Part shown: piece after piece, positions 10,998-21,900 of the stretch
How positions within the stretch are numbered: the first letter of the stretch is position 1
Layout: every line of letters begins with the position of its first letter
Assembly: GCA_049999725.1 (NCBI GenBank)
Contig: JBNGIS010005664.1
Location: forward strand, 1-35,478
Length of the DNA stretch: 35,478 nucleotides
Source of the DNA: Haplomitrium mnioides
Taxonomy: Eukaryota; Marchantiophyta; Haplomitriopsida; Calobryales
Direction: 5' to 3'
Made by a program: the position numbers and the translations under genes
Notes under the pieces: generated by a model
What the model was told of the DNA's origin: nothing
The model's input: only the letters and a program-made list of their open reading frames with translations
Database searches by the model: none

Positions 10998-11240
10998 TAA
11001 TCATTGTCGTAGGTCTGGAAGAAGGTTTGATCGATGAGAAGTATTTTCGGTCTTGCAATATGGTGTGCGAAGATCCACTGTCTACAATGCAGGTTATTCC
11101 AAATTTTTTTTTTGGTTTGGCAGATATGAGTGAGTCATGTGACTTTCAAGATGTAGATTATACTGAGGGTATACATCCATGTCTACCAGTTCCAGTAAGT
11201 TGCCTTGTATCTCATGGTTGTGAGGTTTGATGCTTTGATA
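10998..11240 (-). pseudogene. Copia retropepsin, upstream half
   Basis: The minus reading contains CIVDSGSSHTILQDRKYFSS (catalytic Asp codon within 11,069-11,086), the copia aspartic-protease active-site loop. Upstream, the reading joining it to the Gag knuckle (VPAHLAQLYYQ) changes frame at an A10 run near 11,105. The domain is interrupted after MIIG by the nested element and resumes at 5,829. Confidence 0.82.
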
Positions 11241-12170
11241 GTATAGTTGCGCTAGGTGCGCTGGTACTCTACAAGTAGGCTGGGTGTGGCCACATGTGCC
11301 ACATTGATTGCAAGTTGTTGGGTACTAACGCGAATGAGTTTGCCGACCTCTATGAGATTGTCTACCATCTCTATTGTTCCACATGCGTTGTGAAGCGCGT
11401 TTTGGTGTTGTCGATGTGCGATGTTTGTTATGTCGATCCTTGTTATTGGGGGTTGGAGGTTGACTAGTGGTCTGGCGGGTGGTGCTCCCCTTGAATCTGG
11501 AGTGTCCCCTTCCTCTGCCTCTTGAGAGGTTTCTGTTTTTGGATCGGGAGTACATCCCAGTCCTTGTAAGGTGTGATTCAGGGTTCTGTGAGGGAGCAGC
11601 AAACCCAGGTGGTCTTTTCTTTGCATTTTCCACGAGGAGAAATTGATGCTTTTCAGCTAGTAGCATGTATGCTATGAGTTTAGGGTATCGAGTGAATCGT
11701 ATATTGCAATATTGTGATGCTAGAATGAGATTGCTCACAGGAAAAGTCGATAGAGTTTTCTCTATCTGTTCTTCGTCGGTCACGTGGACCAGGCCACAGA
11801 TTGGCAACTGTGAGACGATGCAAAAAAGTTTGTTGTTGTAATTTACTATGGACGTATGGTCTTGAACTTGGAGATTAATCCAATTGTGTCTCGCTCCAGG
11901 GAGCGATATGCTTGTCAGATGGTCAAATCTCAGTTTCAGTTCTTCTCATAGTAGATGGGGGTTGTGATAATTGAGGTATTGGAGTCTCAGGGGTTCCACC
12001 AAGTAGTGATCGATCAGGATGAGGGCTTTGGCTACATCACATAGGGTGATATTATCATCTATGTTGATGACTTCACAGAGGCCCTTGGATGTTAAGTATG
12101 TCATTACGTATAGTGACCATAACGGGTAGTTGGATCCATCCAATCTCATAGCCTGGAATTTTGGAGATTC
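11241..12170 (-). pseudogene. Copia Gag with zinc knuckle
   Basis: Near 12,165 the minus reading gives LESPKFQAMRLDGSNYPLW, then MTYLTSKGLCEVI, the copia Gag N-terminus. After an in-frame TGA near 11,945 it continues with LKLRFDHLTSI, DEEQIEKTLSTF, RYPKLIAYMLLAEKH and a basic Arg/Gly/Ser tail. After an in-frame TAG near 11,325 comes CNQCGTCGHTQPTC, a perfect CX2CX4HX4C knuckle (about 11,270-11,311). The protein would form the cytoplasmic virus-like particle. Two nonsense changes break it, and both could be single transitions. Confidence 0.85.
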
Positions 12171-13863
12171 TAAGAGATGAAGAAATTGTCTTGTATAAGT
12201 ATGTATCTATTGCTTCTGATGTGTCGATAGCGTGTCCTCCTAGAGCTTCCTTATGTGTCCTCCCAGAGCTAAAGTAGAGCCTAGTCCCCGATCATTGTGG
12301 TGCCTCTCTGCAATATTGATACTATGAAGAAGGGAAAAGTAACAGTTGCAGGCTTGGCCAAATAAGGGTTGAGCTTGTGGAGGTGACAAGGGTCAGTGTT
12401 TCTTGTTAGCATGATTTGCTTGTAATCTCTGTCAGAAGTATTTCATAATCAACAAGTATGTCTCTTGTAAGGGATAGATTCGTTCAGAGAATAGAAAAGA
12501 ATCAACCAAAGATAATCAAAAGATAGGCTGAGAAAGTTGAACCGGGAAGTTTTGGAGAATCTAATGAAAGAGCTTGAATAGTAAGATGCAGTGTTGGTCT
12601 TTCATTGAATGTTGATATATCTTCTGTGTAGGCACTTGTGTGAAGGTATCTTCCATCGAAGATGTCTCTGACAGGGTACAAGGGTGTTGAACTTGTGCAC
12701 AAGTGCGAGTAGCATGTGCCTTGTCTCTCCCTTGCTTAAATAGTGCTCTGTTGTGAAGGACAATAGAGAACCAAGACAATAACAAGGTAATACCAGAAGG
12801 AAAGAACAATAGAGGTTTGTATACACTGGTGTCGAAGGAGAACGGATGGACACGTTGGTGTTGTCTCTTGTGCTGGATAGTTCCTAGCAAAGAAAATGGA
12901 GAAGACAAGAATCTCATGTGGAACCACGTATTGAAATAGTGAGGAGAAATAACAAGGGTTCATGAGTATAGATGTTAGTGTAGAAATGTAGCACTTGAAA
13001 CAAAATGAGAATGGAGAGTTTGACCTGATATTTGTTGCTATTGAAGAGACAGCTTCAGCTTGTCATAGGCGAGGAACAAAGACAAACAAATAATGAGGAT
13101 ACAATGCAGGTCAGCCTCGGGTACACACAGAATAGAGTGGTGCTCTGCTGGAGTCGATGAGTCAAGAAAATAACAAGCCAATGCTGCTCAGATGTCGTCG
13201 AACAGAGGGAAACAGCAAGAGGGAAAGATCACTCGAAGGGTTATAGTAGAGAGCAATGTCGTCAAGTAGAGATCAAAAAAAAAAAAAAGAGAAGTTCTCT
13301 AGTTGAGCAATCGCGAAGTGTCACGCAAATGATCAAGAAGTCACAAAACAGAAGAGCTAGTACGCTGCAAAGCAAAAGAACGAAGAAGTTCACTAGACAA
13401 GGAACGCGAAGTCGTCTGGAAGAATGGAACGTCGTCAAGCCAAAGAGTGAAGGTGCATCAGACAGGTGAGCAAGAATCGCCAGGTGAAGCATCGAGTAGC
13501 CGCAACTTTGGGGGTGAGCAAGAGGAGCAACATCGAGCAGCACGAGTCAGCTAGGGTTGCAAAGTGTGAGCACGATCTAGTCGTACGGAGAGGTTTTTCA
13601 AAAAGAAAAAATGAAGAGGATCAAGAGGTATAGATGCTAAAAAAATAAAGGAAACCTTGTTAGAAAAGTAGCAAAGGAGAAAAAAAAAGGAAATGTTCAC
13701 GAGAGCAAACTAGTGGGAAAAACAAAATCTAATATAGAGGTAGAATAGAGTATGTGAGTGTGAGTACGCAGATGGCGAGTATGCTGGAGTTGTTTCTAAT
13801 GTTGGTGCAGCTTGAGTGCATACGAGAAAAAAAATTTTGTAGAGTCCTTTCGTGCTGATAACG
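12171..13863 (-). other. Long leader of the copia element, no recognised coding
   Basis: About 1.7 kb separates the 5' LTR from Gag, where a few hundred bases would be normal. Short overlapping open readings (12,502-12,963 and 13,262-13,543) show no family motif. The LTR-proximal end reads CGTTATCAGCACGAAAGG on the minus strand, the place of a primer-binding site. It may hold an old insertion that I cannot identify. Confidence 0.5.
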
Positions 13864-13992
13864 TGTTATCACATGAGCATCGCACGCATACACACGGGAG
13901 TCTCCAAGACGAACGAGTAGAATGATTAGGTTGAGACTACTTACATAGGGTATATATATATATATACCCTATGTAAGTATATCCTTGTAACA
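13864..13992 (-). repeat. 5' LTR of the copia element
   Basis: This 129-bp copy matches 1,319-1,460. It differs in its outer part, where the short TA run is followed by an inverted copy of the preceding bases, and it ends TATATCCTTGTAACA where the other LTR has TATATCCCTAGAACA. Confidence 0.83.
13938..13979. repeat. Perfect 42-bp palindrome in the 5' LTR
   Basis: The sequence TACTTACATAGGG(TA)8CCCTATGTAAGTA is its own reverse complement. Only the left arm is present in the 3' LTR, so the right arm arose in this copy, probably by an inverted duplication around the TA run. Confidence 0.93.
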
Positions 13993-13997
13993 GTTTT
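13993..13997. repeat. Target-site duplication of the copia element, right copy (GTTTT)
   Basis: Exact repeat of 1,314-1,318, directly outside the LTR end. Confidence 0.85.
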
Positions 13998-14429
13998 TAA
14001 ATAATAGGAAATAACTCTACTAAGATGTAAATAGAAATATTTTTAATGTCTTAGCAACAAGGTATTGTATAGAAAAAGTATGTAAGTATTAATGATTTTA
14101 TAAGAATTCTTCTAAGAATAGACTAAATGGATGAAAAGTCAAGACAACTTCTTCTTTGACTTTGTCTTTTAGAGAATCTCAAAACATTTTTGGATAAGAG
14201 AAGCTCTAAGTAAGAAGCTTTTTCTTAAAGAAGAAAAAGCTAGAGAAACTTTAGAAGTATCTTTAAGATATTTGATATTAGAGTTAGCCTTACCATAGAT
14301 GTTTTAAATAAGTTACAAGAATCTTTAATTTTGTTTCTTTAGTAGTTATATAGACTTGAATATAAAAAGTAAGAGTAGAGAGCAAGCTTTTCAATCAAGC
14401 TTCACATATCTTTGAGAAAAACCACCAAT
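13998..14429. other. Unassigned AT-rich DNA, possibly an LTR remnant
   Basis: No coding reading is recognised. A TATATAGACTTGAATATAAAAAG stretch split over about 14,345-14,370 and purine-rich AAGAAG runs give it a look of LTR promoter sequence. No partner repeat was found in the window. Confidence 0.3.
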
Positions 14430-15130
14430 TTGCCTAGAAGATAGTATCTTCAAACATTTGTATCATAAACCATTAATAAATGCTCTTAATCCTTTGTAGA
14501 ACAATTTTTCTTTGTCTTATTTAATCGGCAAGATGTAAAAGTAATTAGATGAAGTCTAACCTCAAAATTATGTTGTAACATTTCTTTAATAAAAATATTA
14601 GAAGCATCAAAATCAACCATACAATGTACATTTGGATCATATGGTTGTTGAATATGACAAGAAGAGATTTCTTACTTGAGGTGTTGAAATGTGACTTGTT
14701 TTTTAACAATCCATCAAAGCTTGACCTCTCTACTTATAAGTGATGTGATATTATGTCCATAGTAATTATTGAATCATCTATAAAACCCTGCCAATTGATT
14801 GAATACTTTAACATATTTTGCATCTTTTAGTGTTGGTTACTTCACAATAGTCTTCATCTTCTTTTCCTCTATCTTAATATTATTTGAAGTCATCTTATGC
14901 CCAAGATAAGTGAGCTCTTGCTTTCAAAATTCACGTTTGGATCTATTACAATAGAACTTCTACTTACACAATCATTGTGGTATTTCATTGAAATCAGCAT
15001 GATGTTTGGCTTTAACTTTATTGTAGATAAGAATATCATCTAAGAAAACCAAAAAAAGCTTATTCAAAAGTCTATAAAAAAATATTCTATGTAATTGTAT
15101 CCTGAATATGGAAAAAAAACATTAATGAAA
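14430..15130 (-). pseudogene. Ty3/gypsy RT and RNase H fragment
   Basis: The minus reading contains VFLDDILIYNK (FLDD catalytic motif at about 15,029-15,046). It continues with KQELTYLGHKMTSNNIKIEE, the FLGH block of Ty3-type RT, then AGFYR.FNNYYGHNI and VDFDASNIFIKEML, corresponding to the connection and the start of RNase H. Stops and a shift occur throughout. The upstream RT part is missing because the reading ends at the transposon terminus at 15,144. A caulimovirid origin is less likely but not excluded. Confidence 0.78.
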
Positions 15131-15143
15131 CTCAATAAAAACT

Positions 15144-15690
15144 ACCACTTTAAACCAAGAACTGCTATTGAGTTCATGTTTGATTTTATACTGAAGAAAA
15201 AAAATTTAAATTTGTGCCTCAAAAAATATGTTTTTTTGACACTTGTGAATTTTTTATGAAATTGTTTTGAGCTTAAAATTTGCTTTATTATGATACTTAT
15301 AGTATTTTGGAAAAACATTTATACTCAATATTTTGCAAAAACAAATTTCAAGATATTATATTACGGTAAGATAAACAACCTAAATAGAATTTTGAAAAAA
15401 CATGTTAAACTTAAATTGCCATATTTAAATATTTTCTTACAATATTTAGAAGACTTTCAAGTTACAAAAATCTACAACATTTACTAGAAATAAATTCAAA
15501 GTAGACAATGTTGAGACAAGCACTAACATCTTAATCTATAATCTACTAAGAGATGCTTTCAACTTCTAACTACTTACAAAAAAGACGAAAACAGAAACGA
15601 ACAGTTATGTTTGCATAAACATTCGTATGCATATCCTTAAAACATGATCATTTTCATCAAATTCAATCCAAAATTAAAAAAAAAAACTAC
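15144..15690. mobile_element. Terminal fragment C of the GCTACTTTGAA element family
   Basis: It begins with ACCACTTTAAACCAAGAACTG, a diverged form of the GCTACTTTGAACC terminus. It continues into AT-rich DNA that aligns with the segment starting at 30,408. For example, AGTATTTTGGAAAAAC at about 15,300 matches TGTATTTTGGAAAAAC at about 30,569, and GTAAGATAAA recurs in both. No coding is left. The right limit is approximate. Confidence 0.6.
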
Positions 15691-15900
15691 ACTAGAAATA
15701 CAATAGACACACATGGGGGATGTGCAAGGGTGCTTTGTATACTTATAAGACACAATCGACCGTAAATTTACAAGGGGGAGGAGTGCCAATGTGCGGCTTT
15801 AGATTTGCCTTCATATACCTTAGTTTACACAATAAAAGACCATAACCCTAATTGAGACTAAGAGGGCTGCTAGATCAGCATGGCATTCTATTTGAGCTCA
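15691..15900 (-). other. Probable 3' non-coding tail of a copia fragment
   Basis: No gene is seen. On the minus strand the sequence follows the end of a copia RNase H reading, so a decayed 3' end or LTR of that element is likely, but no LTR partner is present. Confidence 0.35.
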
Positions 15901-17836
15901 TAATTTCAATATTGCCCCTCGAGCTCAACGCATGTGCACCAAGTTTCTCCCTGAATTTCTGCAACTTTAGTGCTCCCAATGTCTTTGTGAAGATATGAAC
16001 CAACTGATTCTCAATGTTGATGTACTACAAGCCAATCAGCGTGCCCAATACTTTGTCTCTCACAAAATGATAAATGCACTTCAATGTACTTTGAATGTGC
16101 ATAAAACATTGGATTATTGGCCAGTTGAATATTGTTGATGTTATCACAATAAACTTCCATTGGTTCTTTTATACTAGCATCTAGATCTTGCAAAAGTTTC
16201 AGCAACCTTATTGCCTCACAATTGGCCATTGCTGCACTTTTATACTCAACCTTCATGCTTGATAATGCAATTGTAGGTTGCTTCTTGTTGCCTTAGACTA
16301 TTCAAGAACTACCAAATGAAAAAAACAAAAGCCACATATAGACCTTTAGTCACTTGCACTTCCTGCCCAATCTACATCTATAAAACCAGAAAGTTGAAAT
16401 CTATTGCTAGTGTCATAGAACAATCCATACTGTAATGTGAATTTCACATACCGAAGAATTTTATGCACTGCATCCAAATGTGGCTTCCTTGGAACCTACA
16501 TACATTGACTTGCCAAACCTACAATATAGCTCAAGTCTGATAAGGCGATGGTGATATAGATCAGGCTCCATACCATCTACCTAAACCCAATTGGATTTTC
16601 AATCAATTCCTCTTCTTGGGCGAAAAACTTGATCTAAGGGGGTTGCAATCGGTTGGCAACTTATCATCTTGTATCTTGATAGCATGTCTATAGCATACTA
16701 CCATTGTATCATCTAGATACCCTTCTATGTTTTTATCACCTCAATGCTGAGAAATATCTCATCTCCCCAAGATCCTTCATGTCAAACTTCTGTTGCAACA
16801 AGTGTTTTACTTCAACAATACCATGCTCACTCCTTCTAGTCATAATGAGATCTTTTACATATATGAGTATGATCATAATACTTTTTTTTCTGTCTTCCTA
16901 ACATACAAGGAATAATTTGCATTTGACTTTGAATCCCGCAAAAACAAGGTATTCACCTATCTTGTTGGACTATGCTCGAGGTATTTGCTTCAACTCATAT
17001 AGGGCTTTCTTCAGCTTGCATACCTGATCGGAGTGCTCCAAGTCAACAAACCTAGATGGCTGAACCATATACACCTCTTCTTCAAATTCCCCACGCAGGA
17101 GTGCATTCTTCACATCTATTTGCTATAAGGTCCATTGTTTTGTTGCACCCAATGCAATGATTTCCCGAACAATTGTCATTCTTGGCATATGGCTGAATGT
17201 CTTCTCATAGTATATCCCATAGGTTTGAGCATACCTTTTGGCCACTAGCCTTGCTTTGAATCTACTTATGCTACCATATTCACTTCCCTTCAATTTGTAG
17301 ACCCACGTGCATCCAATGGCTTTCTTTCCTTCATGTAAAATGACCAACTTCAAAGTTTGATTTTTATGAAGAGCATCTATCTCTTCTATCATAGCAGATT
17401 CCCATCTCCTATCACCTACATCATCATCAAGCATGACAATTTCTTTCTTTGTGATAACCTATATCATGTATGCATGATGGGATGCAAAGGTTCTCTTGTG
17501 CATCAATCTGCCAACATGGTATTTCATCATGTCACTTCTCTAGAGAGGTATACTTTTCACCTATTGCTCCAATTGTTTTTGACCTCATGTTGTAGCTAAG
17601 AGTAGTCTCAGCTCTTCATCCATACAAAAAGATTCAATGCCACCTCTTTTGCTTAAAGAAATTGTAGTTGCCATATCTTTAATACTTCCAAGTTGCAAAT
17701 AAGTTGGAGCAATTGCTCCAAATTCTTGCGCAGTCTTCCTTGCTATGTACTATTACTACTGCTGCTACTTTCACTTTGTGAACCACTCAACATTTGAGTT
17801 TATTACCTTTGTTCTAATATAACCTTTTTAGCAGAC
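15900..17836 (-). pseudogene. Decayed copia RT-RNase H fragment (copia 2)
   Basis: The minus reading starts near 17,770 with a Ser-rich linker and QGRLRKNLEQ. From 17,434 come WESAMIEEIDALHKNQT, KAIGCTWVYKLK and RFKARLVAKRYAQ. RT continues with [28 protein letters not shown], then YVKD at 16,850-16,861 in place of the catalytic YVDD, and FDMKDLGEMRYF. RNase H follows with YITIALSDLSYIVGLASQCM, PHLDAVHKILRYVK, FIDVDWAGSASD and VEYKSAAMANCEAIRLLKLL (16,256-16,011). Many stops and the lost catalytic Asp show a dead gene. Gag, protease and integrase are missing because the fragment ends at the terminus of element A. Confidence 0.85.
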
Positions 17837-17957
17837 GCTACTTTGAACCAGGAATTGCTACTATCTTCTTGTTTCATTTGGCGTTCACAAAAACCAATTT
17901 TCAAATTTTACCATAAAAGATCATCAATTTGATGCTAGTAATGTTTTTTTTGCAAAA
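17837..17957 (+). repeat. Left terminal inverted repeat of element A
   Basis: It begins GCTACTTTGAACCAGGAATT and is matched with gaps by the reverse complement of 27,630-27,752, at an estimated 70-80% identity. It directly follows copia 2 sequence. Confidence 0.72.
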
Positions 17958-18558
17958 AACATTGTTGGCCATGTTTTTTTTAAGATTTTTGTGTTTAACA
18001 TGGCCTAGTACAACACTTTGAGCTCATGACTAATTAACCTAGTGCACAAGAGTGGCAAAGAAAGTCAAATTAGTTTAAGGAGTCGTCTAGAGTATGAAGA
18101 AAGCAGGTTTGGTTAGACCCAATAGAGGGCCAACCCAGTTTGATGGAGGAAAGAGAAATCACTCGAGAAATCATCAACGAGATTTGGAGCAAAGGGCTTC
18201 GCCTTGGACAATACTACAGCCGTGTCCTATCAGACTATGTGTGTCAACCTTTAACATACCCTTCCCTTATACATTGCCCATGTTATGTATCCCTTGTTAC
18301 ATTTCCTCTGTTGGGTATGCTTTGTTATGTATCTTGTGTTTGATATCCTTTGTTATATATACTCTTTTTTGTTTACTCTTTTCTCTATTTTCCTTTTTTT
18401 CTAATTGCTCTTGCAAATTTATTATTTTATTAGTGTCTCCATTAATGTGAAAGTTCTGAAAGATGCTTTAGTCACCTTGTCTGAAAGAGGTTTTTTGATT
18501 TTGTCATATTTAAAGTCATTATTTTATTAATAGCCTCTTGTACTATATTGTATTATAT
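17958..18558. other. Interior of element A left of the gap, unassigned
   Basis: No domain is recognised. A short plus-strand reading (18,140-18,245, MEEREITREIINEIW) looks coding-like but stands alone. Downstream, a diverged TGTTATGTATCCCTTGTTAC-type motif repeats loosely between 18,250 and 18,370. The 3' end of the minus-strand transposase gene may lie here or in the gap. Confidence 0.35.
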
Positions 18559-18958
18559 NNNNNNNNNNNNNNNNNNNNNNNNNNNNNNNNNNNNNNNNNN
18601 NNNNNNNNNNNNNNNNNNNNNNNNNNNNNNNNNNNNNNNNNNNNNNNNNNNNNNNNNNNNNNNNNNNNNNNNNNNNNNNNNNNNNNNNNNNNNNNNNNNN
18701 NNNNNNNNNNNNNNNNNNNNNNNNNNNNNNNNNNNNNNNNNNNNNNNNNNNNNNNNNNNNNNNNNNNNNNNNNNNNNNNNNNNNNNNNNNNNNNNNNNNN
18801 NNNNNNNNNNNNNNNNNNNNNNNNNNNNNNNNNNNNNNNNNNNNNNNNNNNNNNNNNNNNNNNNNNNNNNNNNNNNNNNNNNNNNNNNNNNNNNNNNNNN
18901 NNNNNNNNNNNNNNNNNNNNNNNNNNNNNNNNNNNNNNNNNNNNNNNNNNNNNNNNNN
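18559..18958. other. Assembly gap (400 N)
   Basis: A run of exactly 400 N, which is often a placeholder length. Sequence of element A near the 3' end of the transposase gene is missing here, so the element length is uncertain. Confidence 0.99.
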
Positions 18959-21900
18959 AGGATGTAGGCTGCAACCTCTTGTTGGGCACGAAAAAAGTCA
19001 TTCCACCATTGAACATCAAAATCTGTAAAAAAAACTTGTAGCAACTTTGACTTATGTTGTCTCTAATTGAAAATACCACTTTCTCGACATCAACTTCTCT
19101 TTCTTCCTTTTGAGATTGTTTGATTTAAGAATATGCCTTACGAGGAATCAACATTGACCTCAAATTTTCTCTATCCACTTCAGGTAGGCACTTGAGTTGA
19201 CAAATACCATCCGTAGGTAACCAAAATTCATCGGTTGAAAACTGTTTGCTCTAAATCTTTGCCTTGGAATCATTTAGCTAGAACTTGAATTGTTGATCAA
19301 AGGTAATATCATGCATCATTTGAACCAGAGAGGGATGTTGCTATAGAAACATTTTGAAATCCCAAGTTTCCAACAAAAGAGTTACCTCAGGTTTAGGATT
19401 ATAGGATAATTGAAGTGCCTCGCTAAGACTCGTAATCGTGAAAGCTTTGACACGTTTCAAACGTTTCGAGAGTCAGCTAAACATTTGGTCGATTTGATTG
19501 TGAGTATGGCCAACCATAAGAAATCCAACCTTGATTTTCCAAAAAACATTCTTGGTAATAAGGAGACTAAGATATCCAAATAAGATAAAATTATTATTCT
19601 CTCGTGTCATGTTGTCTAATTGAAGATAAAAAGTTGGAGGCAGTGGCCTTTCAAATTAGAATCGCTTCTCAAGTTTCTGTAAGTTAAGAAGACCATGGAA
19701 GAAAGAGCATGATTGGAATATTAAAGCCCCAACAACATGCACACCCACCAAACAATCTTTATCAATGTTTTTTGGTGGTGAAGGCCAATGTGGAATAGCA
19801 ACTTTCTTCTAATCCATTCCATCAATGACAATTTCCAAGTACTTTTGACCATCGACATAACATTTTCTTCGATAGTTTGCAAGTTTTGTTCTTTCTTTTA
19901 TTTGTTGGTCACAATGAAGAAATAATTGGCAATTATATTTGATTGCATCATCACAAAGCATGAAAGACATAAAAGTAGTTCAGTAAAACATATGTCAATG
20001 CTTGTAACTTCAAAACACAACCTCACGTGCTAAAGACATTTAAGTTATCTTGAACAAATGTTTGGATTTGTAGAAGTGAAAACTTTTTGTAAAAGATTAA
20101 AAATAAACTTTAGGTAATTCGAAAAAAAGAAAATTTGTTTAACTTGAAATAAACAAAAGTTTCAAGAAGAGAAAAATAATATTTGCTAACAAATGGTCAC
20201 AAATTAGAACACATCCTTTGAGCGTTTAGAATGAGTAGAGACAACAACTGATCATATACGCGCCAAGAACCAATACAACAACACCAATATCATGGCTTGC
20301 TGTGACTGTTGTCGCGATTGGTTTTAAAAGAAACAAGAACTAATCCTATGCACGCATAGGATTTGAAAACAAAAAAAAACCAATTCTTGCTATTGTTTTT
20401 CTTGACAAGGGCTCTTGATTTAAAGCAACAAAAACAAAACTTATTGCAAGGCTAAGGTCACCACCAAGAATTAGATTCATTTTCTTGCGTTATTTGACCA
20501 TAGACAAGGTTAAGATTGAAACTTAAAACAACAAACCCTACACAAGCATAGACTCTCTTCTCACAACTCAAGTTGCTAACAATTATTTGACTCAAATCTT
20601 GTTTACTGAACAACTTAACAAAAAAAATATCTTTTGGCTCTAAGTTGAGAAAACATAACATCTTTAGAACTAAGCTTTGAGTATAGAAAAAAAGCATGAA
20701 TCAACCAAAGGTGCCAAAAGAAGAGAAAATTTCCTACCTTTGTCGAACTCCAAGACAAATTTTTTTCGCAAAGATTTTATTTCTTCACATGCTTCATAAA
20801 CAGCAAATCCATTGCGTTTTGGAATTTTTACATTTGGAAAATGAGCTCTCCAATGTTTTGTAAAACCCGAAAAACTAAGAATATAATAGGGATCTTTCTC
20901 TTTCAAATAAGTTGTGTAGTAGTCATAAACTTCTCATTTTGTAAAATTATCGAGCAAGTTATAAAATTTGTGAGTGGGCATTCTCTCACAGTGTCACTGA
21001 AAAAAACTATCCATCCACTCTCACACAAAAACTCCTTTAGCAGATTGCTCTCTTTTTCTAAAAATGCCTCTAGGATCTACGTTTTTGAGATTTTGAATCC
21101 TTTGAATTCTATCATTCCCTACTGATAATATTAATTTGAAGGCTCTTCTACAGACAAAGGTATTGCCATGCAAAGTAAACCGACTGTCAACATCAAAGTC
21201 TTTTCTTGGTATTCCCCACTATAGTGTGATGTCTCTATTCTTCATGCTTTGTCGAAAGTATGTTTCTCTTGCAGTTTCCAAAACATCTGTCTTGCACAAC
21301 GACAAGCAATTATTTTGACAATATGAAATTCTCTTCAATTTAGAAATTGATATTGGATCGAGCTTTTTCTTCACGAAGCTCTCGTCATGAAGGACTTTTT
21401 GCAACGATTTTCACATAAGGTGTTTACCTGTTTGGGTTTTGGCTCAAACAAAGAATTCTTAAGTTGTGCTGGACTATTCGGTACGTAGGCAAATCCAGCC
21501 ATATGAGATAATTCATCTTGAAGATCTTAATCATCATTGTAAACATTGTTTGTTCCGTCGCAAAATATTTTTGAGAGATGAAGTTCTCCTTGAGGATTGG
21601 GAGAACTACACCATTCCAAAATGGAGTCTTGATCAACATCTCGATTATTAGGAAATGTTTTTTGTAGCAAAATCAGTGCCCTTGGCGATAGCTCCAAAGA
21701 AATGTTGATTGATTGAAACTTTTTGCTGGAATCATTTCCCAAATTGTCGTCTGAAGACTCCACAAAAGAATTCAGCTTGTTTCAGATTTCCCAATCTTCT
21801 TGCAATGTGCAACTTGAAACAAAATCACTTGTTGTTTGAGTGGTGCTATCGGGTACATGGATTCATCTCCAAAATTTAAACCATCCACAAATTGTGTGCT

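Larger units (their letters stand above)
1319..13992 (-). mobile_element. Ty1/copia LTR retrotransposon, complete ends, interrupted by a nested LTR element
   Basis: This minus-strand element is bounded by short LTRs and a perfect GTTTT duplication. Read along the minus strand it holds gag with a CCHC knuckle, retropepsin (DSGSSH), integrase, RT (YVDD) and RNase H, the copia order. It is 12.7 kb long, of which 5.16 kb is a nested element at 5,830-10,991. The remaining 7.5 kb is longer than the roughly 5 kb common for copia because of a 1.7 kb untranslated leader and a repeat block inside RT. The non-TA parts of the two LTRs differ at about 6 of 91 positions, all transitions, so the insertion is old. 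Several in-frame stops and frameshifts show it is no longer autonomous. Confidence 0.92.

Noticed and set aside
12502-12963. Four overlapping minus-strand open readings of 66-118 codons
   Set aside because: They overlap in different frames, show no motif and lie in the copia leader.
13262-13543. 93-codon minus-strand reading rich in Leu and Phe
   Set aside because: It begins in an A-rich run and has no recognisable domain. Hydrophobicity here follows from base composition.
14430-15130. Caulimovirid (endogenous pararetrovirus) origin of the RT fragment
   Set aside because: FLDDILIYNK followed by the YLGHKMT block fits Ty3/gypsy elements better. No movement or coat protein motif is nearby. 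It cannot be fully excluded on this short fragment.
18538-19079. Several open readings of 139-178 codons across the gap
   Set aside because: They are made of N. Only the residues after 18,958 carry information.
20458-20697. 79-codon minus-strand reading as a separate small gene
   Set aside because: It lies in the intron region between two exonic blocks of the transposase-like gene and has no motif.
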